Shown: positions 1 to 5,707, counted from the stretch's first letter. The stretch: 5,817 bases of DNA from an uncultured Butyrivibrio sp. (GCA_910577605.1 CAJTON010000017.1:32079-37895); one strand, 5' to 3'. Made by a program: numbers and translations. Notes: generated by a model not told the origin, from the sequence alone.

Positions 1-7
1 CCTCCTT
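1..7 (-). promoter_or_regulatory. consensus ribosome binding site at the left edge
   Basis: On the minus strand the last seven bases before the edge read AAGGAGG, a full Shine-Dalgarno match. It lies about 70 nt downstream of the minus-strand promoter at 80-108. I infer that a minus-strand gene starts just outside the window. The same seven bases read on the plus strand (CCTCCTT) also match the extreme 3' end of 16S rRNA, so an rRNA gene ending here cannot be excluded from seven bases alone. The matching promoter favours the first reading. Confidence 0.4.
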
Positions 8-79
8 CCAAGCGCAAACCTGGATCATATAGTTATGTCGTAATACACACCTCAGGCTCGAAAACCTCACCCAGTGTCT

Positions 80-108
80 ATTATAAAACATTTGATTGGT
101 GTTCACAA
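80..108 (-). promoter_or_regulatory. sigma-A-type promoter reading off the left edge
   Basis: Minus strand: a -35 box TTGTGA (103-108), a 17-bp spacer and a perfect -10 box TATAAT (80-85). The transcript would start near position 73 and leave the window after about 70 nt of leader. That leader contains a weak 5-bp hairpin (CCAGG pairing with CTTGG, one G-T pair) just before the AAGGAGG at the edge. The promoter sits 25 bp past the stop of the PTS IIC gene on the same strand. I see no intrinsic terminator between them, so some readthrough from niaR-IIC transcription is possible. Confidence 0.55.
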
Positions 109-133
109 GTATTTTGTGCCGTAAAAGAAGATT

Positions 134-1201
134 TTAAACCTCAAGCTTCAAGTCGCCGCTCTTTATCCATCCTGCCTTGCGCATTCCCTCAGCGATCGCT
201 AAAGTAAGAATCGCGGGCAACACAAAGTGCATAAGCGCTATTTCTCCCAGCGCCACAATGGGCTTCATCCCCTCGGAAACCATGACGCCGTAAGCGGAAA
301 ACTGTCCGACAAGTCCAGACGTACCCATTCCCGAACCTACCGGATTGCTGTGCATCTTAAACACAAGCGTCGAAAGCGGCGCAAGCATTATGCTCGATAA
401 AATAGGCGGGATCCATACGCGCGGGTTCTTGACAATATTCGGCATCTGAAGCATAGACGTACCTATTCCCTGCGAAATAAGACCTCCGACTTTATTTTCA
501 CGGTAGCTCATAACCGCAAAGCCCACCATCTGACAGCAGCAGCCTATCGTCGCGGCGCCCGCCGCAAGTCCGTCAAGCCCCAGCACTACGCCTATTGCCG
601 CCGAGCTTATCGGAAGAGTAAGGAAAATTCCCATAAGCGACGACACAAGCATTCCGCCCACGAGAGGATGCTGTTCGACGTTTATGGTTATCAAGCTTCC
701 GAGCCATGTCGTAAATTTGTTTATGTACGGTCCCGTAAGAAAAGCGACCGCAGAACCTGCCGCTATCACCACGAGCGGCGTAAGGATAATGTCCACCGGA
801 GTTTTGCCCGAAATAAGATGTCCTATCTCGATCGCCACATAAGCCGCTATAAACGCGCTCAAAGGATTTCCCGGAGAGCCGAGATTTATCGCGGAGGTAA
901 GCACCTCGGTCCCCGCAGCGAACGCCGTCGGAAACGCGCCTATCATTCCCACGACCGCCGCCGAAACCGTAACAAGCGGTCCTTCCTTGTATTTGCTCGC
1001 TACGCCGACTCCTATGCCCGCTCCCATAAGGCTCTTGGCGATATTGCTGGCGTATTTCATGTAAAGTCCGACCGTTCCCGGCACAAACGACGCGATCTGT
1101 CCGACGATCGTGCCTATTATCAGAGTTGAAAACAAGCCGAGCGCCATTCCGCTGAACCCGTCGATAAAAACTCTGTGTAAATATTTCTTTATTCCTTTCA
1201 T
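134..1201 (-). CDS. PfoR-type PTS IIC-like membrane transporter (PTS_EIIC_2 family)
   Basis: A polytopic membrane protein of about 355 residues with roughly ten hydrophobic segments. I recognise it as the PfoS/R (PTS_EIIC_2) family, related to PTS sugar permeases; most members have no proven substrate, and PfoR was first described as a perfringolysin regulator in Clostridium perfringens. Visible family signatures include an N-terminal FIDGFSGMALG, a GKTPVDI loop near residues 132-138, a GCCCQM cysteine cluster near 220-225 followed by SYREN, and KNPRVW near 258-263. There is no IIA or IIB domain and no such gene nearby, so phosphorylation-coupled transport is unproven. Start choice: the AGGAG lies 3 nt before an ATG at 1207 but 9 nt before the ATG at 1201, so I prefer 1201; using 1207 adds two residues. 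It follows niaR on the same strand with a 107-bp gap containing an operator-like repeat, which suggests NiaR control. Confidence 0.88.
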   Translation of the reverse strand: MKGIKKYLHRVFIDGFSGMALGLFSTLIIGTIVGQIASFVPGTVGLYMKYASNIAKSLMGAGIGVGVASKYKEGPLVTVSAAVVGMIGAFPTAFAAGTEVLTSAINLGSPGNPLSAFIAAYVAIEIGHLISGKTPVDIILTPLVVIAAGSAVAFLTGPYINKFTTWLGSLITINVEQHPLVGGMLVSSLMGIFLTLPISSAAIGVVLGLDGLAAGAATIGCCCQMVGFAVMSYRENKVGGLISQGIGTSMLQMPNIVKNPRVWIPPILSSIMLAPLSTLVFKMHSNPVGSGMGTSGLVGQFSAYGVMVSEGMKPIVALGEIALMHFVLPAILTLAIAEGMRKAGWIKSGDLKLEV

Positions 1202-1254
1202 TTTCATTCTCTCCTGTTTCGTCTGCTTTTTAACTGTCCGTGTAATACGGCGCC

Positions 1255-1282
1255 AACTGCATTGTCAGCTGTCTTGTCAGTT
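1255..1282 (-). promoter_or_regulatory. operator-like repeat before the PTS IIC gene
   Basis: Two exact TTGTCAG copies (plus strand, 1262-1268 and 1274-1280) lie 12 bp apart, about one helical turn. They are nested in a 28-bp imperfect dyad with arms AACTG and CAGTT and a CAGCTG centre (9 of 14 positions pair). The element lies just downstream of the proposed -10 box (1289-1294), where a bound repressor would block initiation. Because the preceding gene encodes NiaR, this is a candidate NiaR site. I cannot confirm it against the published NiaR motif from memory. Confidence 0.4.
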
Positions 1283-1288
1283 TAAGCA

Positions 1289-1317
1289 AGTTTACCACAG
1301 TATAAAATTTAAATCAA
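1289..1317 (-). promoter_or_regulatory. possible promoter for the PTS IIC gene
   Basis: Minus strand: TTGATT (1312-1317), a 17-bp spacer, then TAAACT (1289-1294). Each box matches consensus at four of six positions. The -35 box overlaps the last codons and stop of niaR. The repeat at 1255-1282 covers the expected start site. Because the match is modest, the gene may instead be transcribed mainly from the niaR promoter. Confidence 0.35.
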
Positions 1318-1818
1318 GTACCCTTTTTGCTTTAATTCCTTTTCAATAATATCAAGCGTTCGCTCCGAGTCCGCCTCGACGGTGTGATAATGTCTCCCGT
1401 CCGTCAGAATGTTGAGAGGCTTTGACGTCTCCGTGCCTATCCTGTCCATAAACTCGTTCACGTCGCGCCTTGTAGCGATCTGGAGATCCGCCGTTATCGT
1501 CCCGTAAACGCCGTGCTCAACCACAACGTCAAGCACCTTTCCGCCGTTATCGACAATACAGGTAAGCTCGTCCCTCATATCCCCGTCCGTATGGCAGACG
1601 CTGAACGTCCGCTTAAATTTGCCCATATCCGGCGCAAAATACATATATCCTTTGTTAGTGGAGATAATATTTTTGTCCACGGCGCGCAAAAGAGCTATAT
1701 CCTGCACGATCACCTGTCTGCTGACTCCCAGCCTCGCCGCAAGCGCGGTCCCCGACATCGGCTCGGCGCTGCCTTTAAGCATTCCTATTATATTCTGCCG
1801 TCTTTCATTGCCTTCCAT
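1309..1818 (-). CDS. niaR: NiaR (YrxA) niacin-responsive transcriptional repressor, 3H domain
   Basis: The gene encodes 169 residues, the usual size for NiaR, which represses NAD synthesis and niacin uptake genes when nicotinate or a related pyridine is present. Residues 1-60 form an N-terminal winged helix-turn-helix (the recognition region around 21-45 contains ALAARLGVSRQVIVQDI). The rest is a 3H ligand/metal domain: H76 and E84 (eight apart), H102 in the EHGVYG motif, and H143/H145 in GRHYH. The spacing of H76, E84, H143 and H145 fits the metal ligands of the Thermotoga homologue as I recall them. Start choice: the frame extends to a TTG at 1848, but the ATG at 1818 has a GGGAG seven bases upstream and matches where the HTH should begin. 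It diverges from the small gene at 1928, and the PTS IIC gene lies downstream. Autoregulation through the shared promoter region is plausible. Confidence 0.92.
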   Translation of the reverse strand: MEGNERRQNIIGMLKGSAEPMSGTALAARLGVSRQVIVQDIALLRAVDKNIISTNKGYMYFAPDMGKFKRTFSVCHTDGDMRDELTCIVDNGGKVLDVVVEHGVYGTITADLQIATRRDVNEFMDRIGTETSKPLNILTDGRHYHTVEADSERTLDIIEKELKQKGYLI

Positions 1819-1855
1819 TGTGAATCTCCCGAAATAAATTATGTCCAAAGTTCCG

Positions 1856-1903
1856 TTGATTTTATTTTAAAAATAGTATAGACTACATTTATCGGCGGCG
1901 CAA
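1856..1903. promoter_or_regulatory. overlapping divergent promoters for niaR and the small gene
   Basis: Plus strand: TTGATT (1856-1861), 17 bp, TAGACT (1879-1884). Minus strand: a weak TTGCGC (1898-1903), 17 bp, TATACT (1875-1880). The two -10 boxes overlap physically. A near-perfect 12-bp palindrome, TAGTATAGACTA (1874-1885, five of six pairs matching), spans both. A repressor bound there would affect both directions, and NiaR autoregulation is one possibility. The individual box matches are moderate, so the positions are tentative. Confidence 0.4.
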
Positions 1904-1908
1904 GCCGC
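1895..1908 (+). other. GNRA-capped hairpin in the leader of the small gene
   Basis: GCGGC, a GCAA loop, then GCCGC: a perfect 5-bp GC stem closed by a GNRA tetraloop. It lies close to the predicted 5' end of the transcript and ends 4 nt before the GAGG that serves as Shine-Dalgarno (1913-1916). It could protect the mRNA 5' end or affect ribosome access. It is too short to be a known riboswitch, and no U-run follows, so it is not a terminator. Confidence 0.4.
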
Positions 1909-1927
1909 AAAGTGAGGTAAAAAAGAT

Positions 1928-2194
1928 ATGTTCAGAATATGGTGCAAGATTTTCAAGGATAATCATATGCTTCGCGATACCGTTATCGCCTATGAGGACG
2001 AACGCTCGCGCACGCAGAAGGTCTTTGCAGCCCTTGAGGACGCCTGCTACGAATTTGATCTGGCGGTCCCCATCTGGCTTGAACCTACGGTCAACGATTT
2101 CAAGCGTCACTCCAAAACAAGATTCGGTCAGGATAATTTTATAGAACATATAGATTTTGATTATCTGGAGATACAGATCATTGAGGAAGGGTAG
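1928..2194 (+). CDS. conserved small clostridial protein of unknown function (88 aa)
   Basis: An 88-residue soluble protein with no signal peptide, membrane segment or cysteine pair; the only cysteines are at positions 6 and 40. I recognise it as one of a small-protein group common in Lachnospiraceae and related Clostridia, with no known function. Recognisable conserved-looking parts are an N-terminal FRIWCKIFKDNHML, a central segment around residues 40-52 with CYEFDL and PIWL, the FKRH segment near 58-61, and the acidic C-terminal stretch HIDFDYLEIQIIEE. Residue composition (mixed charge, several aromatics) suggests a small folded alpha/beta protein rather than a disordered one. A GAGG 10 nt before the ATG supports the start. 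It is transcribed divergently from niaR, so it may share regulation, but nothing in its sequence ties it to NAD metabolism. Coding use resembles its neighbours. Confidence 0.82.
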   Translation: MFRIWCKIFKDNHMLRDTVIAYEDERSRTQKVFAALEDACYEFDLAVPIWLEPTVNDFKRHSKTRFGQDNFIEHIDFDYLEIQIIEEG

Positions 2195-2287
2195 GCGCGA
2201 AATTATAAGCCCTGCACTACTTCTTCGTCTAACTGTTTTTTGATATTTCGCCAATAACCAATACCTTAAGAGCTGCTTTGACTCTCG

Positions 2288-2313
2288 CCATTTTGTTGAT
2301 GTCAACAAAATGG
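2288..2313. repeat. perfect 12-bp inverted repeat with a 2-nt spacer
   Basis: Arms CCATTTTGTTGA (2288-2299) and its exact complement (2302-2313) flank TG. One further G-T pair extends the stem on the plus-strand RNA. It lies between the convergent 88-aa gene and pgi, 93 bp after the former's stop. No T-run follows on either strand, so it is not a standard intrinsic terminator, although T-rich sequence appears about 20 nt further on (plus strand). It may act as a weak terminator or mRNA 3' stabiliser for the small gene, or as a protein-binding palindrome. The rest of 2195-2368 shows nothing else I can name. Confidence 0.7.
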
Positions 2314-2368
2314 TCGGATTATCTGATGTCTTTTGTATTATTTTTATTTACACCATAATTGTTCCGCC

Positions 2369-2408
2369 AAAAAGCCCCTTCCGCGCTTCTCCACGCGAAA
2401 GGGGCTTT
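2369..2408 (-). terminator. intrinsic terminator of pgi
   Basis: Read on the minus strand, a 15-bp stem with one mismatch (AAAGCCCC side 2394-2408, GGGGCTTT side 2371-2385) encloses an 8-nt loop and runs into TTTTT (2369-2373). It begins 19 nt after the pgi stop codon. The plus-strand reading lacks a T-run after the stem, so the signal mainly ends minus-strand transcription. Confidence 0.9.
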
Positions 2409-2427
2409 AACATATGCTCTTAACTTC

Positions 2428-3780
2428 TTACTTTCCAAGCTTTGCCTTGATCTCTTCTCTTTCCTTCTCATATCCCGGCTTTCCGAGCAGCGCGAACATA
2501 TTTTTCTTGTAGCTCTCAACGCCCGGCTGGTTAAAGGGATTAACGCCGAGGATATATCCGCTTACGCCGCACGCGAACTCATAGAAATAGAAAAGCTCTC
2601 CGAGATAAAACTCGTTCTGCTCAGGTATATTGACCATGAGATTGGGCACGCTTCCGTCTGTATGCGCAACCATAACGCCCATCATGGCACTCTTGTTCAC
2701 AAAGTCGATGCTCTTGCCGGCAAGATAATTCAGACCGTCGATGTTTGCCTCCTCAAGTCCGACAATAAGCTCGCATCTGGGAGTTTCCACATTCATAACC
2801 GTTTCGAACATTATTCTGGTTCCGTTCTGAATGAACTGTCCCATAGAATGAAGGTCGGTCGTGAAATCGCAGGCAGTCGGGAAAATACCCTTCTCGTCCT
2901 TGCCCTCGCTCTCTCCGAAAAGCTGCTTCCACCATTCCGATATATAGTGAAGGCTGGGTTCATAGTTTGCGACGATCTCAATGGATTTGCCCTTTCTTAA
3001 AAGTATGTTCCTGATCGTCGCATACTTTAACGAATCGTTATCCTCAAAATCGCTCTCAAGCGCGAGTTTTCTGCCCTCTGCGGCTCCCTGCATGAGCTTG
3101 CCGATGTCCGCGCCGCTTACAGCGATGGGAAGAAGTCCTACCGCTGTGAGCACCGAGAATCTTCCGCCCACGTCGTCCGGTACGACGAAGGTCTCATAGC
3201 CCTCGGCGTCCGCAAGATTTTTAAGCGCCCCCTTAGCCTTGTCGGTGGTCGCGTAAATTCTCTTTACAGCCTCGTCATGCCCGTACTTTCTCTCAAGCAT
3301 TTCCTTGAAGATACGAAAAGCGATCGCCGGCTCCGTAGTGGTTCCGGATTTGGAAATTATATTCACCGAGAAATTCCTGTCGCCTATAACGTCGATAAGT
3401 CCCGCGATATAGGTACTGCTTATATTGTTGCCGACAAAATATATCTCCGGCGTCTTTCTCTCGTCCTTCGTGATATTGTTGTAAAAACTGTGCCTTAAAA
3501 ATTCGATCGCCGCCCTGGCGCCAAGATACGAACCGCCGATTCCTATAACCACAAGCACGTCGGAATCGCCCTGTATCCTCCTTGCCGCCGCCTTTATTCT
3601 CGCGAACTCCTCCTTGTCATAATTTACGGGAAGGTCGATCCAGCCGAGAAAGTCGTTGCCCGCGCCGGTTCTGTCAACAAGAACCTTCTTAGCGTCAAGC
3701 GCCTCCTTCTTCATTGCTTCTATTTCGCCGGCTGTTATAAATTCGGCAGCCTTCGAGTAATCAAATGTTATTTTAGCCAT
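2428..3780 (-). CDS. pgi: glucose-6-phosphate isomerase
   Basis: Interconverts glucose 6-phosphate and fructose 6-phosphate in the cytoplasm for glycolysis and gluconeogenesis. The 450-residue length is typical of the short Firmicutes form. Two SIS sugar-phosphate folds are visible: the IGIGGSYLGA loop near 79-88 and SKSGTTTEP near 144-152. Both PGI signatures are present: DDVGGRFSVLTAVG (residues 202-215) and the GYILG...FNQPGVESYKK block ending at residue 426. Catalytic candidates are E290 in FGESEGK, H311 in DLHSMGQ and K425, which fall at the same numbers as in Bacillus-type PGI. Start choice: the frame extends 15 codons upstream, but the ATG at 3780 has GGAG nine nt upstream and yields the standard N-terminus MAKITFDYSK. 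It has its own near-consensus promoter and a strong terminator. The upstream membrane-protein gene ends 68 bp away. Confidence 0.98.
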   Translation of the reverse strand: MAKITFDYSKAAEFITAGEIEAMKKEALDAKKVLVDRTGAGNDFLGWIDLPVNYDKEEFARIKAAARRIQGDSDVLVVIGIGGSYLGARAAIEFLRHSFYNNITKDERKTPEIYFVGNNISSTYIAGLIDVIGDRNFSVNIISKSGTTTEPAIAFRIFKEMLERKYGHDEAVKRIYATTDKAKGALKNLADAEGYETFVVPDDVGGRFSVLTAVGLLPIAVSGADIGKLMQGAAEGRKLALESDFEDNDSLKYATIRNILLRKGKSIEIVANYEPSLHYISEWWKQLFGESEGKDEKGIFPTACDFTTDLHSMGQFIQNGTRIMFETVMNVETPRCELIVGLEEANIDGLNYLAGKSIDFVNKSAMMGVMVAHTDGSVPNLMVNIPEQNEFYLGELFYFYEFACGVSGYILGVNPFNQPGVESYKKNMFALLGKPGYEKEREEIKAKLGK

Positions 3781-3823
3781 CTCATCATTCTCCTTTGTCT
3801 TGCATAACTGAAAATCGATATAC

Positions 3824-3852
3824 ATTATAATTGATTATTTCAAATTAATCAA
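3824..3852 (-). promoter_or_regulatory. near-consensus promoter of pgi with an overlapping dyad
   Basis: Minus strand: TTGATT (3847-3852), exactly 17 bp, TATAAT (3824-3829). The start site would be near 3817, giving a leader of about 37 nt before the pgi ATG. The -35 box overlaps the stop codon of the upstream gene. An imperfect inverted repeat (3831-3852, arms TTGATTA and TAATCAA, 8-nt centre) covers the -35 box and spacer, so a repressor could act here. The region is AT-rich, and the dyad may be incidental. Confidence 0.7.
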
Positions 3853-4445
3853 CCCAAATATTCCCTTAAAATCTCGTCTATGAGCTTTTTTTCTTCAGCC
3901 GAGAATTCCTTGGGGCGGCTTTTTTTGACCTGAGGCCCGTCCTCTTGTTCTCTCTCCGTTCTGCGCGGCGGTTCCGCCGTCGCCGCCGGAAAGCGGTTTT
4001 CAAAATAATCCACCAGATTGACGGTTATTTTTTCCTTTTTTCCGGGAATATCTATCAAGCGCCTTGTGCCGCTTATAATATACATCGCAAGAAATCCAAC
4101 CAAAAGATACTCCATCGTGTGGGATTTGTCAAGCAGCGCGCCGCAGATTCCGCACACAACGCACATTCCGGAGGCAAAAGCGGATACTTTTTCAAAATTG
4201 CTCAGTTTAACGCCGTATATTTTGTACTTGTCCAGATATTTTTCCGCAAAGGCAGTCGTATTATTTATCTCATGCCCCATTTTGAGGCAGTTCTCGTACC
4301 TGAGCTTCATCTGTCTGAAAAAGCCGAAGCCCGTATGCTCAATGCTCTCCGCTTCCCTGACCAGCTCGTTCATGCGGTTCCTTAAAAATGTGTTTATAGC
4401 CAGTCCTGCCAAAAAAGCGGCTGCCGCCATAATAAAAAAATACAT
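3849..4445 (-). CDS. conserved membrane protein of unknown function (198 aa)
   Basis: I do not recognise a named family; it resembles unannotated membrane proteins of Clostridia. Visible layout: an N-terminal hydrophobic helix (residues 1-21), a charged helical segment (22-86, with RQMKLRYENCLKMGHEINN and AEKYLDKY), a second helix (about 87-106), a third (about 111-127), then a charged tail rich in Arg, Glu and Pro. The tail closes with a helix of alternating charge, AEEKKLIDEILREYL (184-197), which looks like a binding tail. Three cysteines spaced C95-x2-C98-x2-C101 lie in the second helix. A strong AGGAGG lies close before the ATG at 4445. It lies 94 bp after mtnN on the same strand with no visible terminator, so co-transcription is likely; no enzymatic link to mtnN or pgi is evident. 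Confidence 0.8.
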   Translation of the reverse strand: MYFFIMAAAAFLAGLAINTFLRNRMNELVREAESIEHTGFGFFRQMKLRYENCLKMGHEINNTTAFAEKYLDKYKIYGVKLSNFEKVSAFASGMCVVCGICGALLDKSHTMEYLLVGFLAMYIISGTRRLIDIPGKKEKITVNLVDYFENRFPAATAEPPRRTEREQEDGPQVKKSRPKEFSAEEKKLIDEILREYLG

Positions 4446-4539
4446 TTTCGCCCTCCTGATTATATTTTCTTATACTAATGATAACCAAAAAGAGGACAAG
4501 TATAAAGCCGCTTTCCTTCGCCTAATTTTTACAAAATAT

Positions 4540-5232
4540 CTAAATATGCGCTATCATATCGCACATAAGCGCCACGGAATTGTCTATCGCGCGCCTCTCA
4601 AACTCGCCGTAATCCATCGTCGCGCTGTCGTCCGCTTTGTCGGAGATCGCCCTTATTATAAGAAACGGAATGCCGTTAAGGTACGCCGCCTGCGCTATCG
4701 CCGCGCCCTCCATCTCCGTACAGCAGCCGTCAAAAAGCTCTATCAGCCTTGCCTTCACAGCCTTGTCGCTTATAAACTGGTCGCCGCTGACGACTCTGCC
4801 GTCATGCACTCCTATATCGGGAACCGCTCTTTTACAAGCCTCATGCGCAAGCCTGCGAAGCCCGCCGTCCGCCTCGAATACCGAAGTCTTCATGCGCGGA
4901 ATGACTCCCGGCTTGTAGCCGAAGCCCGTAGCGTCCACATCATGCTGAAGCGCGTCCGTTGAAAGCACAACGTCGCCTATGTTTATTTCATTTCTGAGCG
5001 AACCCGCGATTCCTGTGTTTATCACCGCGGCAACATGAAAAACCGCGGCGAGTATCTGCGTGCACATGGCGGCGTTCACCTTGCCAATCCCGCTGCGCAC
5101 CACAACAACGTCCCTGCCGTTTAATTTTCCCTTGTTAAAAACCATACCCGCGATCTCCGACGATTCGACATCAGTCATTTTCTCGACAAGCTGATTTATC
5201 TCCTCGTCCATCGCTCCAATTATTCCGGTCAT
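4540..5232 (-). CDS. mtnN: 5'-methylthioadenosine/S-adenosylhomocysteine nucleosidase
   Basis: Cytosolic hydrolase that splits adenine from 5'-methylthioadenosine, S-adenosylhomocysteine and usually 5'-deoxyadenosine, clearing inhibitory by-products of SAM-dependent methylation, polyamine synthesis and radical SAM enzymes, and feeding the Pfs/LuxS route. At 230 residues it has the normal family length. Motifs in order: GIIGAMDEEI with E11, SGIGKVNAA near 47-55, NTGIAGSL near 72-79 (most homologues have Ser where Ile74 is), VSGDQFI near 148-154, TEMEGAAIA with E175, and RAISDKAD with D198. E11, E175 and D198 align with the E. coli catalytic residues E12, E174 and D197. A textbook AGGAGG precedes the ATG. 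It is the first gene of the minus-strand group and diverges from the TSCPD gene; I could not find a convincing promoter for it in 5233-5385. Confidence 0.97.
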   Translation of the reverse strand: MTGIIGAMDEEINQLVEKMTDVESSEIAGMVFNKGKLNGRDVVVVRSGIGKVNAAMCTQILAAVFHVAAVINTGIAGSLRNEINIGDVVLSTDALQHDVDATGFGYKPGVIPRMKTSVFEADGGLRRLAHEACKRAVPDIGVHDGRVVSGDQFISDKAVKARLIELFDGCCTEMEGAAIAQAAYLNGIPFLIIRAISDKADDSATMDYGEFERRAIDNSVALMCDMIAHI

Positions 5233-5256
5233 AGAATACCTCCTGACATTCCCGCG

Positions 5257-5271
5257 CGGCGCTATGCGCCG
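5257..5271 (-). other. GC hairpin in the mtnN leader
   Basis: CGGCGC, a three-base centre, then GCGCCG: a perfect 6-bp stem, about 12 nt before the mtnN Shine-Dalgarno (minus strand). No T-run follows, so it is not a terminator. There is not enough surrounding structure to call a SAM or SAH riboswitch. It may be an mRNA stabiliser or translation modulator. Confidence 0.35.
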
Positions 5272-5333
5272 AACGTGGCTTTCCGTTCCTGTTATTTTAC
5301 TTCGATTTTAATATACCACTTTTTCCTCATATA

Positions 5334-5342
5334 TGCTATACT
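5334..5342 (+). promoter_or_regulatory. extended -10 promoter for the TSCPD gene
   Basis: TG-N-TATACT, an extended -10 element, with no good -35 box upstream, as is common for this type. The start near 5349 gives a leader of about 37 nt before the TTG start at 5386. A TATAAT at 5362-5367 also exists but would start transcription inside the ribosome binding site, so I prefer the upstream element. The promoter probably also serves murG. Confidence 0.45.
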
Positions 5343-5385
5343 GTTTGGAAAGAACGTTAAATATAATATTACAGGAGGCTTAACT

Positions 5386-5637
5386 TTGAATACTTATAAG
5401 ACAAAGGGCGTTTGCTCAAGTGAAATCCGTTTTGACATAGAGGGTGACACTATAAAATCCGTACAGTTCGTCGGAGGCTGCTCCGGCAATACGCAGGGCG
5501 TGGCGAGCCTTATCGCCGGAATGAAGGTCGACGAAGCGATAAAAAGGCTCGACGGAATAAAGTGCGGCGCAAAATCCACATCATGCCCGGATCAGCTCGC
5601 CAAAGCACTTGCCGAATATACTGCGTCTCAGAAATAA
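5386..5637 (+). CDS. TIGR03905-type four-cysteine TSCPD domain protein
   Basis: An 83-residue protein that is essentially one TSCPD domain, a fold also found at the C-terminus of some B12-dependent ribonucleotide reductases. I recognise it as the stand-alone four-cysteine family common in Clostridia; its function is unknown. Cysteines are C10, C32 (in GGCSGNTQG), C60 (in IKCG) and C67 (in the TSCPD motif itself, 65-69), a set that could bind zinc or an iron-sulfur cluster. Start choice: the open frame runs upstream to 5275, but that part is low-complexity and non-conserved. A perfect AGGAGG (5373-5378) lies seven nt before the TTG at 5386, and this gives the family's normal length. murG follows 70 bp later on the same strand with no clear terminator between, so the two are probably co-transcribed. 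Confidence 0.9.
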   Translation: MNTYKTKGVCSSEIRFDIEGDTIKSVQFVGGCSGNTQGVASLIAGMKVDEAIKRLDGIKCGAKSTSCPDQLAKALAEYTASQK

Positions 5638-5707
5638 GGAATAAAAAATCCCCTTCGGGTACACCACTATTTAGAAAACAGCGCAATATCAGCGAAAGGC
5701 TTATTTT

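Noticed and set aside
104..118. CACAA/TTGTG hairpin after the IIC gene
   Set aside because: A five-pair AT-rich stem with no T-run, overlapping the -35 box of the outward promoter; not convincing as a terminator.
1..207. Plus-strand frame open from the edge to a TAA at 205-207
   Set aside because: It has no start in the window and no family I recognise. It runs antisense to a good promoter and to the 3' end of the IIC gene, so it is most likely chance openness.
2359..3000. 213-codon plus-strand open frame
   Set aside because: It begins inside the pgi terminator and runs antisense to pgi. It has no protein-like motif; it is a shadow of pgi codon use.
4505..4515. AAAGC/GCTTT palindrome between mtnN and the 198-aa gene
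   Set aside because: The stem is at most four pairs once a loop is allowed and has no T-run, so it does not separate the two genes as transcription units.
4018..4962. 314-codon plus-strand open frame
   Set aside because: It spans antisense to two unrelated minus-strand genes, including mtnN with all its catalytic motifs. The translation is basic and without recognisable domains.
5649..5663. Short CCC/GGG stem with a CTTC loop after the TSCPD gene
   Set aside because: Only about three base pairs and no T-run follows on the plus strand, so it is not a credible terminator ahead of murG.
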